Below, piece by piece: positions 36,213 to 46,431 of a DNA stretch of 64,000 bases. Source of the stretch: JBDTNL01 sp039933785 (GTDB taxonomy: Bacteria > Acidobacteriota > Thermoanaerobaculia > Multivoradales > JAGPDF01); the NCBI GenBank assembly GCA_039933785.1, contig JBDTNL010000006.1:1-64000 (forward strand). Direction: 5' to 3'. Position 1 is the stretch's first letter. Each line of letters begins with the position of its first letter. The notes beneath the pieces are model-generated. The model ran no database searches. It saw only the letters and a list, made by a program, of their open reading frames with translations, and was not told the origin of the DNA. The position numbers were made by a program, and so were the translations under genes.

Positions 36213-36259
36213 AACGCTCGCCTCCCCCTCGTCGCCCGGATTTCGTCGCGAAGACCGGG

Positions 36260-36796
36260 TCACGGGTTGAGCTTCTTTACGACTTCCCGGAACGGCTTAA
36301 GGGCCGTCGGGTCGTTCACGATCTGTTTAAAGACCACTTCGCTCTTGCTGATGCTCACCACGTCGCCGTCGAACAGCTGATCACCCTCTTTGACAAGGTA
36401 GCTCTTCTCGCGGTTTCCAGCCTGCACCTGCGCCACCCACCCCTTGGAGGTGTGGAAGATGCCCGTGACGTCGATCTCGTCGATGAGCAGGCCCGGGATG
36501 TCCGGCGGCCGAGGCCCAGTGGTTTTCGTCTTATCTTGGGTAATGAGAAGCGACTTGAAGGGATCACGCCGCGAGCCCGGATCGTATGTGTACCCGGTCC
36601 CCTGCAGGATGTCCTCCTCGCCCTCGAGAATCTGATCTATCGTATTCACGCTGCCCTCGGGCGCCGCTTGCGCGGCATCGGAGGCTGCGGGGGCCGCGGC
36701 CTTCGAGTTGGCGCCAGCCGCCGACGCCTGCGCGAACGCCGCGCCGCTTCCCAGCGCCAGCAATGTGATGAAGGCCCACCATCCGCTGCGGCGCAT
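36260..36796 (-). CDS. pilP: Pilus assembly protein PilP
   Basis: A 178-residue protein that links the inner-membrane PilMNO platform to PilQ. It has a signal peptide (LLALGSGAAFAQA) without a lipobox cysteine, so unlike classical PilP it is probably not lipidated. A disordered Ala-rich segment is followed by the PilP beta domain: YTYDPGSRRDPFKSLL, DVTGIFHTSKGWVAQVQ and YLVKEGDQLFDGDVVSI. The DP-F motif is the family hallmark. The ATG comes two bases after the pilO stop. Confidence 0.92.
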   Translation of the reverse strand: MRRSGWWAFITLLALGSGAAFAQASAAGANSKAAAPAASDAAQAAPEGSVNTIDQILEGEEDILQGTGYTYDPGSRRDPFKSLLITQDKTKTTGPRPPDIPGLLIDEIDVTGIFHTSKGWVAQVQAGNREKSYLVKEGDQLFDGDVVSISKSEVVFKQIVNDPTALKPFREVVKKLNP

Positions 36797-36798
36797 CG

Positions 36799-37458
36799 TC
36801 AGTCTCCCCCGCCCGATGCCGGACGCTTGGCTGCTGCTGCCGGCGAGCCCCCGGGAGGCGCCGCGTCGGGCGCCGGTGCGACTGCCGCTGGCGGCGGAGT
36901 TTCCTCCTTGTAAACGAACGTCTTGGCGATGAAGGTCGCCGTGATCGTGCGCGTTGCCGTTTGCGGATTCCTCGCCTGCACCCGCAGATTCTCGATATTG
37001 ATGATGCGCGAGAACCTGCCAATACGATCAAAGAACAAGGCCAAGTTGTGGTACGTCCCGGCCAATTCGATTCCGATCGGCCATTCACTGTAGAAGTCGC
37101 GATCGGCGAAGTTGCCCGGCGTGAAGCGGGCCAGGTCGAAGTCACCCTGCTCTGTGAGCGCCCGGATTCGGCGCAGGAGCTCGGGGGTGTTGCGGCGCGC
37201 CGGCAGAATGCGCAGCAACTTGTCGAGCTCGAGCTCCAACCGTCGCACTTCCTCGCGGAACTGCGGCAATTTTTGCTCAGCCGCGTGGCCTTCGGTGATC
37301 TTGCGCTCGAGCTCCTGAATGTGGGCGTCCTGAGCGCGCATGGTGTCCTGCTGCTTCATGCTCACCTGCCAGTACAGCAGGCCGAACACGATACCGCCCA
37401 AGATCGCGCCGACCGCGCCGGCCATGTACCAGGGCTTGCCTTCGAGACCAGTGTTCAT
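36799..37458 (-). CDS. pilO: Pilus assembly protein PilO
   Basis: A 219-residue bitopic membrane protein: a short cytoplasmic N-terminus, a transmembrane helix (about 12-32), a coiled coil (about 36-90, rich in Glu/Leu/Arg) and a ferredoxin-like periplasmic domain (about 95-185) with WPIGIELAGTYHNLALFFDR and IINIENLRV, typical of PilO. A Pro/Ala tail follows. PilO pairs with PilN to form the inner-membrane alignment complex. It overlaps neither neighbour and is 4 bases from pilN. Confidence 0.93.
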   Translation of the reverse strand: MNTGLEGKPWYMAGAVGAILGGIVFGLLYWQVSMKQQDTMRAQDAHIQELERKITEGHAAEQKLPQFREEVRRLELELDKLLRILPARRNTPELLRRIRALTEQGDFDLARFTPGNFADRDFYSEWPIGIELAGTYHNLALFFDRIGRFSRIINIENLRVQARNPQTATRTITATFIAKTFVYKEETPPPAAVAPAPDAAPPGGSPAAAAKRPASGGGD

Positions 37459-37462
37459 GGCG

Positions 37463-38089
37463 TCAACCTCCGTGCCCGGCGGCAGGCGCCTGAGAACCGG
37501 GCGCCGCTCCGGGCGCCGCAGGCGGGGTCATATTGAAGATGAAGTTGATCCCGAAGTTGTACGTCTGACCCGCCCTGGCGCTATCGCGAAGGATCGGCTC
37601 TTGGAATTCCGGAGCCTTGTCGAGATTCTCGATGAAGTTGGCGATCGCGTTGATATTGAAGGCGTTACCGGACACCGAGATGTTGTTTCCCATCACTTCC
37701 ATGCTGTCCAGCCAGAGCAGTTCCGGCAGGGCGCGCGAAATCTGATCCATGATCCGCACGGGACCCTGTTGATTCTGCTTCAACTGATTGATGACACTGA
37801 TCTTGTGCTCGAGGGCGGCCTTCTTGATCTTGTAGTCGTCGATCTCTTTGATGATGCTTTCGAGCCGACGAACCTCCGCCTCGCTGACCGTGATCTTGTC
37901 CTGGCGGAGCCCGATCTGATACTTCAAGTAATACCAGTACCCGCCCCACGCCAGAAGCCCGACGAGCAGGCCGGCCAAGAGCATGAACTGCGAAACGTCC
38001 CGCGGGCCCGCGCCACCGGCAGCGGCCGCGCCCTTGGACTTCCGCGTGACGGCCTTCTTCCCTTCAGCGATGAGATTGATCTTAATCAT
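37463..38089 (-). CDS. pilN: Pilus assembly protein PilN
   Basis: A 208-residue protein starting with the PilM-binding motif IKINLIAEGK, the equivalent of the conserved INLLP box. A transmembrane helix (about 32-55), a coiled coil (about 58-105) and a periplasmic domain with LLWLDSMEVMGNNISVSG then follow. PilN connects cytoplasmic PilM to the periplasmic PilO/PilP. Its ATG lies 6 bases after pilM. A Pro/Ala/Gly tail ends the protein. Confidence 0.93.
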   Translation of the reverse strand: MIKINLIAEGKKAVTRKSKGAAAAGGAGPRDVSQFMLLAGLLVGLLAWGGYWYYLKYQIGLRQDKITVSEAEVRRLESIIKEIDDYKIKKAALEHKISVINQLKQNQQGPVRIMDQISRALPELLWLDSMEVMGNNISVSGNAFNINAIANFIENLDKAPEFQEPILRDSARAGQTYNFGINFIFNMTPPAAPGAAPGSQAPAAGHGG

Positions 38090-38095
38090 CGCCCG

Positions 38096-39151
38096 CTACT
38101 CCCCTATCTTCCGCACGGCCAACCCGACCGAAACCGCCATCATCGGCGCGATGGATTTCAGCCACTCGCCGTTGAAATCGCCATCCTTGTGATGGATGCG
38201 GCGCAGCGGATTCATCAGTTCGGTAGGCACCCCGAAGCGCTCGCGCAACACCTGCTCGAGGTTCGGGGTCAGGGCACAGCCGCCGGCGAGCACGAGCTCG
38301 TCGACCGGGCCCTCGGTGGATGTCGCGGAGAAGAAATCGAAGGTCTTCTGGATTTCACCGGCAAAATCGGTCGATACGCTGTCGAGCACCGCACGCGCGT
38401 CGGCCATCGAGAAGCGATCGACCGGCTCGCCGCGCTTCAGGCGCTCCGCCTGATCGAAGGCGAGATTGAACTCGCGCTGCAGCGCTTCGGTGAACTGGTT
38501 GCCGCCAAAGGAGATGTCGCGCCAGAACACCGTCTGGCCGCGGGCCAGGATGTTGATATTGGTCACCCCGGCGCCCATATTGACCAGCGCCACCACTTTC
38601 AGCGGGTCGAGGTCGTAGTTGATCTCGTAGGCGTTCTGCACGGCGAAAGCGTCGACATCGACCAGGACCGCCTGGCGGCCAGTCTGGCTGATCACCGACA
38701 CGTAGTCGTTGACCTTGTCGCGCTTCACCGCCACCAGCAGGACTTCCATGTTGTCCCTGCCGGGCTCGCCCTCGGCCAGAACCACGTAGTCCAGGCGGAC
38801 GTCGTTGATGTCGAAGGGGATGTACTGCTCGGCTTCCCACTGGATTGACTCCGACAGCTCCTCGGGGGAGACCGCCGGCAGCGAGATCTTCTTGATGATC
38901 ACCGAGTGCCCGGACAGCGACGTGGCGTAGTTCGTCGCCTTGGCCGCCGTTTGCTCGTTGAGCTTGTGGATGGCATCGACGACCAGCGACGAGTCCATGA
39001 TCGAACCGTCGACGATCGCCTCGGGTGAGAGTTGCTCCACTCCGATGCGCTGGAGGTAGTACTCACCCTTCTTCTCCTTCAGCTCGACGAGCTTCAGGGC
39101 CGAGCTGCCGATATCCAGACCGATGACGCCCTTGGGTCTTGAAAACAGCAC
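38096..39151 (-). CDS. pilM: Pilus assembly protein PilM (actin-like ATPase)
   Basis: A 351-residue cytoplasmic actin/FtsA-like protein. It has IGLDIGSSALKLVEL (phosphate 1), AEQYIPFDINDVRLDYVVL, VDVDAFAVQNAYE, ALVNMGAGVTNINIL (phosphate 2) and the adenosine motif ELVLAGGCALTPNLEQ. PilM binds the PilN N-terminus and ATP. The start is GTG at 39151 (MLFSRPKGVIGLDIG), preferred over an upstream in-frame codon at 39190 that adds unconserved residues. It heads pilMNOPQ and the lipoprotein genes behind them. A strong sigma-70-type promoter lies at 39220-39248. Confidence 0.94.
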   Translation of the reverse strand: MLFSRPKGVIGLDIGSSALKLVELKEKKGEYYLQRIGVEQLSPEAIVDGSIMDSSLVVDAIHKLNEQTAAKATNYATSLSGHSVIIKKISLPAVSPEELSESIQWEAEQYIPFDINDVRLDYVVLAEGEPGRDNMEVLLVAVKRDKVNDYVSVISQTGRQAVLVDVDAFAVQNAYEINYDLDPLKVVALVNMGAGVTNINILARGQTVFWRDISFGGNQFTEALQREFNLAFDQAERLKRGEPVDRFSMADARAVLDSVSTDFAGEIQKTFDFFSATSTEGPVDELVLAGGCALTPNLEQVLRERFGVPTELMNPLRRIHHKDGDFNGEWLKSIAPMMAVSVGLAVRKIGE

Positions 39152-39219
39152 GATGTCAGAGCCCCCTGAAAAGCATCGTAAACATGGCAACTTGTCGGAA
39201 ACAGTTAAAGCTTTACTAG

Positions 39220-39248
39220 AGACTAACAGGGGTAACTCGCGCTGTCAA
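39220..39248 (-). promoter_or_regulatory. Sigma-70-type promoter for the pilMNOPQ operon
   Basis: On the minus strand TTGACA (39243-39248), a 17-base spacer and TAGTCT (39220-39225) form a near-consensus promoter, with TG one base before the -10. It predicts a start near 39213 and a leader of about 60 bases before pilM. Confidence 0.75.
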
Positions 39249-39319
39249 GGCGTCATAGCAGAACGCGAATATTGCTCCAGGAACATCGGTCGAGAAGAAT
39301 CACCCACGCTCCCGAGCGG

Positions 39320-39348
39320 TTGCGCGTGCCGCCGGGCTTTGCTATCCT
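39320..39348 (+). promoter_or_regulatory. Sigma-70-type promoter for rpmB
   Basis: TTGCGC (39320-39325), a 17-base spacer and TATCCT (39343-39348) lie about 50 bases before the rpmB ATG, which has its own GGAGAGG Shine-Dalgarno. Confidence 0.65.
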
Positions 39349-39399
39349 CCATCGGCTCCGGCAGTTGCATGGAGCACGGATCGAATTGGAGAGGTAGTC

Positions 39400-39618
39400 A
39401 TGGCTAAACAGTGTGAAATCTGCGGCAAAGGCACAGTTACGGGTCGGCAGTTGAGCCACGCCCACAACGTCACCTCCCGGACCTGGGAGCCCAATCTGCG
39501 CCGCGTGCGGGCCGCCGTCGGTGGGGTTTCGAAGCGAATTCGTGTGTGCGCACGGTGTCTGCGTAGCGGCGCGGTCACCAAGCCGCTCGTCCGTCGCTGG
39601 CAGCCGGAAGAGAAGTAG
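39400..39618 (+). CDS. rpmB: 50S ribosomal protein L28
   Basis: A 72-residue L28 of the zinc-ribbon (C+) type, with cysteine pairs CEICGK and CARCLR. It also has the family stretches GRQLSHAHNVTSRTW and PNLRRVRAAVGG. It lies at the large-subunit surface near the E site. It stands alone between two divergent/convergent operons with its own promoter and a GGAGAGG Shine-Dalgarno. rpmG is not adjacent. Confidence 0.97.
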   Translation: MAKQCEICGKGTVTGRQLSHAHNVTSRTWEPNLRRVRAAVGGVSKRIRVCARCLRSGAVTKPLVRRWQPEEK

Positions 39619-39655
39619 TCCCCTAGGGGCGCCCCCGGCGCCGTCCATCTCAAAA

Positions 39656-41902
39656 CTAGAGCAGGTTCTCTTCTCGATCACGCCCGCCTGAGGCTAGGCG
39701 GCGCTCTACCTTGATCACGCCCGACAGAGCTCGGATCCCCAGGCGGAGCTTTTCCAGATGCTTGCGGTTGCGAACCTCGACGGTGACCAGGATCAAGCCC
39801 GTCCCGGTCTCGACCGTCTGGGCCTCGAAAGCCCGGATGTTGCTGTCGAGCTTGGCGATCACCTCGGTCAGCTTGGCGAGGATACCCGGCTGATCCTCGG
39901 TTTCGATGCTGAGCGACACCTGATAAACGTTTTCACCCTGCTTCGCCCACTCGACCTCGATTTCCCGTTCCGGGTTGTACATCAGATTTCGCACGTTGGG
40001 GCATTCGACCGAATGCACCGAAACTCCGCGCCCGCGGGTCACATAGCCGATGATGTCTTCTCCGGGCAGCGGGCTGCAGCACTTGGCGAGAAACGCCAGC
40101 ATGTCGCCCTGCCCCTTGACCGCGATCGGACCACCGGCGCCCGAGCCGAAGGGCAAGATGCGGGAAACGACCTTGCGCAGCGCCCCCGGCTTCTCGGCCG
40201 GCTCGGCCAGTTGTTGGTCAGTGAGGACTCGAGACAGCACCTGGCGAACCGCAGCCTTGCCGAAGCCGATCCGCGCCAGCAGATCGTCAAGGCGCGGGAT
40301 GCCCTCGGCGGTGAGGAAAGCCTTCATCGCCGGACCGTCGAGCACTTTCTTGGCCGGGACCTTGTATTGCCGGAGCTCCTTCTCGAGCATGCGGCGGCCG
40401 ATCTCGACCGCGCGCTCCTTCTGCTGCACGTTCAGCCAATGCCGGATCTTGCTCCGCGCCCGCGAGGTAGTGACGACATTCAGCCAGTCGCGGCTGGGAT
40501 TGCGCTGCGGACTGGTCAGGATCTCCACCATGTCGCCGTTCTGCAACGCGGTGCGCAATGGCACCAGCTTCCCGTTCACGCGGGCGCCGACACAATGGTG
40601 CCCGAGGTCAGTGTGCACTCGATAGGCGAGATCCAGTGGCGTGGCCCCGCGGGGGAAGGAGAAGACCTCCCCCCGAGGAGTGAAGGCGTACACCTCGTCC
40701 GGATAGAGATCGATCTTGAGCGCGGTCATGAACTCGCGCGGGTCGGCGACCTCTTGCTGCCACTCGAGCAGCTGGCGCAGCCACACGATGTTGCCGTCGC
40801 CCGCCCGAGGCTCGAGCTTGCCTTCCTTGTAGCGCCAATGCGCCGCGATCCCTTCCTCGGCGACCGCATCCATCTCGCGAGTACGAATCTGGACTTCGAA
40901 GGGCTGCCCGCGGTCGCCCACCACCGTCGTATGGAGCGACTGATAGAGGTTGGGCTTGGCCATCGCGATGTAGTCCTTGAACCGGCCGGGAATCGGCCGC
41001 CACGACTGATGCACGACGCCGAGGGCCGCGTAGGTGTCGCGCAACGAAACCGTCACGACACGGAACGCCAGGTAGTCGTAGAGCTGCGAAACGTCGATGC
41101 CCTGGCGATGCAGCTTCTGATGCACTGAATAGAAGCGTTTGACGCGGAAACTGATCTCGCACTCGATACCCGCCTCGCGCAGGCTGGACTCCAGACGGGC
41201 GTGGATGTCCTGGATCGCGTCCTGACCCAGTTTGAGCTTCTCGTCGATTTTGGACTTGAGCGCCGCGAACTGGTGCGGGTATAGATAGAAGAAGGCGAGA
41301 TCCTCGAGATCTCCCTTGACCCGCGCCATGCCCAGGCGATGGGCGATGGGGGCGTATATTTCGAGGGTTTCCTGCGCAATCCGCCGGCGAGACTCCGGCG
41401 ACAGGTGCTCGAGAGTCTCCAGGTTGTGGAGACGGTCCGCCAGCTTGACCAGGATGACCCGGATATCTCTTGTCGACGCCAGGATCATCTTCCGGAAGGT
41501 TTCGGCTTGCGCCTGGTCCCGACGCACGTACGCGTGCTTGCCGATCTTGGTGACACCGTCGACCAGCCCCGAGATCTCCGCGCCGAAGCGCGCTTCGAGC
41601 TCCTCGCGGGTCGCCAGGGTGTCCTCGAGCACGTCATGGAGCAGCCCTACGGCGACACAGGTGGCGTCCAGCTTCAAGTCGGCGAGCAACCAGGCCACGT
41701 GGAGAGGGTGCGTCAGGTAGGGCTCACCCGAGCGACGGACCTGAGTCTTGTGCTTCTCGGCCGAGAACTCGTAGACCTCGCGCAGGAGCGCGGGGTCGTA
41801 CGTGCGCCCAGTTTCCTCGAGGCGGGCGACGATGTCCTCGAAGCGCACCTGCGCCCGGGCTTGAATTGGAGGGCGAAGTTCCTTGGAGCGCAAGAGAGGC
41901 AT
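39656..41902 (-). CDS. rel: Bifunctional (p)ppGpp synthetase/hydrolase (Rel/SpoT)
   Basis: A 748-residue alarmone enzyme of the stringent response. The HD hydrolase domain is intact (HPLHVAWLLADL, GLLHDVLEDT, VKLADRLHNL). It is followed by the synthetase domain (LYDYLAFRVV, RFKDYIAMAKPNLYQSLHTT), TGS (DEVYAFTPRGEVFSFPRGAT), a zinc-finger region (AKCCSPLPGEDIIGYVTRGRG) and a C-terminal ACT domain (VSLSIETEDQPGILAKLTEV). Both catalytic halves look functional, so it is probably the main Rel enzyme. I place the start at ATG 41902; an in-frame TTG at 41974 lies inside the secF terminator. Neither has a clear Shine-Dalgarno. Confidence 0.95.
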   Translation of the reverse strand: MPLLRSKELRPPIQARAQVRFEDIVARLEETGRTYDPALLREVYEFSAEKHKTQVRRSGEPYLTHPLHVAWLLADLKLDATCVAVGLLHDVLEDTLATREELEARFGAEISGLVDGVTKIGKHAYVRRDQAQAETFRKMILASTRDIRVILVKLADRLHNLETLEHLSPESRRRIAQETLEIYAPIAHRLGMARVKGDLEDLAFFYLYPHQFAALKSKIDEKLKLGQDAIQDIHARLESSLREAGIECEISFRVKRFYSVHQKLHRQGIDVSQLYDYLAFRVVTVSLRDTYAALGVVHQSWRPIPGRFKDYIAMAKPNLYQSLHTTVVGDRGQPFEVQIRTREMDAVAEEGIAAHWRYKEGKLEPRAGDGNIVWLRQLLEWQQEVADPREFMTALKIDLYPDEVYAFTPRGEVFSFPRGATPLDLAYRVHTDLGHHCVGARVNGKLVPLRTALQNGDMVEILTSPQRNPSRDWLNVVTTSRARSKIRHWLNVQQKERAVEIGRRMLEKELRQYKVPAKKVLDGPAMKAFLTAEGIPRLDDLLARIGFGKAAVRQVLSRVLTDQQLAEPAEKPGALRKVVSRILPFGSGAGGPIAVKGQGDMLAFLAKCCSPLPGEDIIGYVTRGRGVSVHSVECPNVRNLMYNPEREIEVEWAKQGENVYQVSLSIETEDQPGILAKLTEVIAKLDSNIRAFEAQTVETGTGLILVTVEVRNRKHLEKLRLGIRALSGVIKVERRLASGGRDREENLL

Positions 41903-41960
41903 CGGGAGGCAAGAGCGCACCCGAGCCGCTCTCTTGACGAAGTATATGTCCGGATATGGA

Positions 41961-41986
41961 AAGGGCGCCCGCAAGCGAGCGCCCTT
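41961..41986 (-). terminator. Hairpin terminator after secF
   Basis: Arms AAGGGCGC (41961-41968) and GCGCCCTT (41979-41986) flank a 10-base loop, followed on the minus strand by TTTCC. It lies 31 bases after the secF stop and ends the lolA-tgt-yajC-secDF unit before the Rel gene. Confidence 0.6.
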
Positions 41987-42016
41987 CTCCGGGTCAGACT
42001 GGCAAAGCGCGGGTGT

Positions 42017-43276
42017 CTAGCGGCCCGAAGCGGCCTTCTTGCCGTTGCCGGCGCCCTTCGCGGGACCGGTCGATGTCGGACGGGGCGAGGTCGTCGAGGG
42101 ACCCACCGCCTTGCCGGCAACGCCACCCGATTTCATCTTCCCCTTTTGGCCGAAGCGCGTGGCCCAGGCCAAGGCGAACGGGCTCGCGACGTAGATCGAA
42201 GAATAGGTGCCGACGATCACACCCACGAAGAGCACGAAGGCGATGCCGCGCAGCACGTCGCCGCCGAGGAATAACATCGCGCCGGCGGCGAGAATCACCG
42301 TGCCGCCGGTAAGGATCGTTCGCGAAAGCGTCTGGTTGATGCTCTTGTTCATCGAGTCGATCAACGGTTCGCCGCGGCTCTTGCGCAGGTTCTCGCGCAG
42401 ACGGTCGAAGGTGACGACCGTGTCATTCACCGAATAGCCGATCAAGGTAAGGAAGGCGGCGATGGTCGTCAGATTCCATTCGAAGCCGAAGATCGCGAAC
42501 AAGCCGATCGTCACCAAGATGTCATGGATCGTGGCCATCGTGGCGCCGACGCCGTACTCGAGCTCGAAGCGGAACCAGATGTAGACCAGCATGCCGGCCA
42601 GCGACCAGAACACCGCGAGCAAGCCCTTCTTGCGCAGCTCGGAGCCCACTTGGGGACCGACGTTCTCCACCGACAGGACGGCAAAGCGACCGAGGTGGGT
42701 CTGCTCCTTGAGCTTGGCGATGACCCGCGCGTCGACGCCCGTGATCTGGTCGAACGAGGTCAGCATGTGGTGATCCTTGCGCGCCGCCAGGATCTGCTTA
42801 CTGACCTTGTCGTACTCCTGCGCCGCGGTGGGCGACCCCGCTCCCAGGGCCAGCGGATCCATCTGCTGCAGCTGAGTGATCAACGCATCGGTGCCGATCT
42901 GGTTGAGATCGACGCCCGCGAGCCCGGCGTTGAACTTGCCATTCAGAGCGTTCAAGACCTTCGGCGCAGTGCCCTCCTCGGTCCCCTCGGCAACCGAAGT
43001 ACGGACCATCACCTCGTTCTCCTCAGCCCGCCCGAAACTCTGAATCTGTACGTCACGCGCGCCGGCAGATTCGGCCAGGGTGCGCAACTCGTCGATCGCC
43101 GGACGGTCCTGGAACTTGAGGGTGAGCTGCGTGCCGCCCTTGAAGTCGATGCCCATGTTGAGCTTGATCGGGGCAAAAATCGCTACCAATCCGACCAGGA
43201 CCATGGCGATCGATACCCAGACCCAGAACTTCCGATACTTCATGAAATCGATGTTCGTGCCGCGCAGGATGTCCAT
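42017..43276 (-). CDS. secF: Protein translocase subunit SecF
   Basis: A 419-residue inner-membrane protein with six transmembrane helices. It carries the SecF signature GIDFKGGTQLTLKF after the first helix, then a periplasmic loop that is longer than usual (about 55-225). The SecDF core has GYSVNDTVVTFDRLRENLR and SRTILTGGTVILAAGAMLFLGG. SecF with SecD uses the proton gradient to help pull preproteins across after SecYEG-SecA. A basic Pro/Gly/Lys-rich tail ends it. GAGGAG precedes the ATG. secD lies 36 bases upstream. Confidence 0.95.
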   Translation of the reverse strand: MDILRGTNIDFMKYRKFWVWVSIAMVLVGLVAIFAPIKLNMGIDFKGGTQLTLKFQDRPAIDELRTLAESAGARDVQIQSFGRAEENEVMVRTSVAEGTEEGTAPKVLNALNGKFNAGLAGVDLNQIGTDALITQLQQMDPLALGAGSPTAAQEYDKVSKQILAARKDHHMLTSFDQITGVDARVIAKLKEQTHLGRFAVLSVENVGPQVGSELRKKGLLAVFWSLAGMLVYIWFRFELEYGVGATMATIHDILVTIGLFAIFGFEWNLTTIAAFLTLIGYSVNDTVVTFDRLRENLRKSRGEPLIDSMNKSINQTLSRTILTGGTVILAAGAMLFLGGDVLRGIAFVLFVGVIVGTYSSIYVASPFALAWATRFGQKGKMKSGGVAGKAVGPSTTSPRPTSTGPAKGAGNGKKAASGR

Positions 43277-43312
43277 GTCTATTGAGCTCCTCGGTTCGCC
43301 GTTGCGCGGCCC

Positions 43313-44886
<1,574 letters not shown>

Positions 44887-44890
<4 letters not shown>

Positions 44891-45210
44891 TTGGCAACCC
44901 CCTCTTGCTCGCCGCCTTCGAGACCGGCGATGGCGGACTTCGCCACCTTGAGTTTCACCGAGTCGGCCACTTTCAGATAGACGATGTTTCCTTCGACCGC
45001 CGAGACTTCGCCGTAGATGCCGCCGCTGGTGATCACCTTGTCACCGCGCTTCAGGTTCTCGACCATCGCCCGCACGGCCTTCTGCTTCTTGCGCATCGGT
45101 GCGATGAGCAGGAAATAGAAGATGCCAAAAACCAGGACGATCGGCGCGAACTGGAATAAAGGCGAGACCGCGGGCGGTGCCTGAGCGAGCAAGAAGAACG
45201 GCGTGTTCAT
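44887..45210 (-). CDS. yajC: Preprotein translocase subunit YajC
   Basis: A 107-residue protein with one transmembrane helix (about 13-35, FAPIVLVFGIFYFLLIAPMRK) and a cytoplasmic KOW-like part with VENLKRGDKVITSGGIYGEV, as in YajC, a small partner of SecDF. The ATG at 45210 fits a GAGAGG Shine-Dalgarno better than the TTG at 45219. It lies 81 bases after tgt and overlaps secD. tgt-yajC-secD-secF is a widely conserved order. Confidence 0.94.
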
Positions 45211-45291
45211 CAGATTCAAGCCTCTCGTGCCTCTACCTCGCCGGTCCCGCCGGAGCGGGGCGACCGCGCTGCCCTTGTCAGGGCGGGCTCC

Positions 45292-46431
45292 CTAGGTGGA
45301 GGGGGTTGATGGGGACCGGCCCTCTGAGCCGAGCCGCCGCATAGCACTCGACGCGAACTCGTCAAGCGAGCCAGACGCAAGAGCCTGCCGCAGTTCGCCC
45401 ATGAAGTCAAGGAAGAAGCGCAGGTTATGCAGGGTCGCGAGCACCGCGCCGGTGATCTCGCCGGAGCGAATCAGATGGTGCAGGAACGCCCTGCCGCCGC
45501 GCTGGCACACCGGGCATCCGCAGGCCGGATCGATCGGTCCAGGATCCTCTCGGTAGCACGCGTTCTTGATCCGCACAACGCCGTCGCGGCCGTAGAGCAT
45601 CCCGTGGCGCGCGTTCCGCGAAGGCAGCACGCAATCGAAGAGGTCGATGCCATGCAGTACACCATGCAACAGGTCGAGCGGGGTGCCGACGCCCATCAGG
45701 TAGCGCGGCCTCTCCGCCGGCAGCTGCGGTGCGGTGTGTTCGACCACCCGACGCCGGTCCGCCGCGGGCTCGCCGACCGAGACTCCGCCGATCGCGACGC
45801 CGTCGAAGTCGAGCGCCCGGATCGATGCCACCGCGCGGTCCCGAAGCTCCGGGTAGACGCTGCCCTGGACGATGCCGAACAGGCCGCCCGTCCCCGGCCG
45901 CGAGGCCCACTCCTCACGGGCGCGCCGCGCCCAGAGCTCGGTGCGATCGACCGCCGCGGCGGCGCCTTCGACACTCACCGGCCAGGGCGCGCATTCGTCG
46001 AGGATCATCGCCACGTCGACTCCCAGGCGCCGCTGGAGATCCACCACGATTTCGGGCGAGAACCGGAGCGCCGCGCCGTCGACGTGGCTGCGGAAGGTCA
46101 CGCCGCCCTCGTCCAGGGCCCGCAGCTTGGCCAGGCTCATGACCTGAAAACCACCGCTGTCGGTGAGTATCGGGCGCCGCCAGCCATTCCAGGCGTGCAG
46201 GCCTCCCAGGCGCTCGATGGTGTCGATTCCCGGGCGGACCGCCAAGTGATAGAGATTGCACAACATCACGCTGGCGCCCGCATTCTCGAGCTGGTCGGGC
46301 GTCACGCCCTTGACGGCTCCGAGCGTGCCGACCGGCATGAAGGCCGGGGTCTCGATAACACCGTGCGGCGTGCCCAGGCGGCCGCGGCGAGCCCGGCCCG
46401 CGGTCTGCAGGACCTCGAACTTCAGGTTCAC
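45292..46431 (-). CDS. tgt: Queuine tRNA-ribosyltransferase (Tgt)
   Basis: A 379-residue TIM-barrel enzyme that swaps guanine 34 for preQ1 in Asp, Asn, His and Tyr tRNAs. It has ETPAFMPVGTLGAVKGVTP, the DSGGFQVMSLAKL catalytic-Asp segment, GGVSVGEP, YLMGVGTPLDLL, and the zinc site C-x-C-x2-C plus His in ACGCPVCQRGG...HHL. The start is GTG at 46431, which yields the conserved N-terminus and overlaps the lolA stop as GTGA. The catalytic nucleophile Asp is in the FDCVLPSRNAR stretch. Confidence 0.96.
   Translation of the reverse strand: MNLKFEVLQTAGRARRGRLGTPHGVIETPAFMPVGTLGAVKGVTPDQLENAGASVMLCNLYHLAVRPGIDTIERLGGLHAWNGWRRPILTDSGGFQVMSLAKLRALDEGGVTFRSHVDGAALRFSPEIVVDLQRRLGVDVAMILDECAPWPVSVEGAAAAVDRTELWARRAREEWASRPGTGGLFGIVQGSVYPELRDRAVASIRALDFDGVAIGGVSVGEPAADRRRVVEHTAPQLPAERPRYLMGVGTPLDLLHGVLHGIDLFDCVLPSRNARHGMLYGRDGVVRIKNACYREDPGPIDPACGCPVCQRGGRAFLHHLIRSGEITGAVLATLHNLRFFLDFMGELRQALASGSLDEFASSAMRRLGSEGRSPSTPST

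Noticed and set aside
39619..39655. GC-rich palindromes between rpmB and rel
   Set aside because: CCCCTAGGGG and GGCGCC repeats are present, but there is no U-rich tail on either strand, so I do not call a terminator.
45220..45291. Possible regulatory RNA between tgt and yajC
   Set aside because: The gap is GC-rich with weak self-complementarity and no riboswitch consensus that I recognise.
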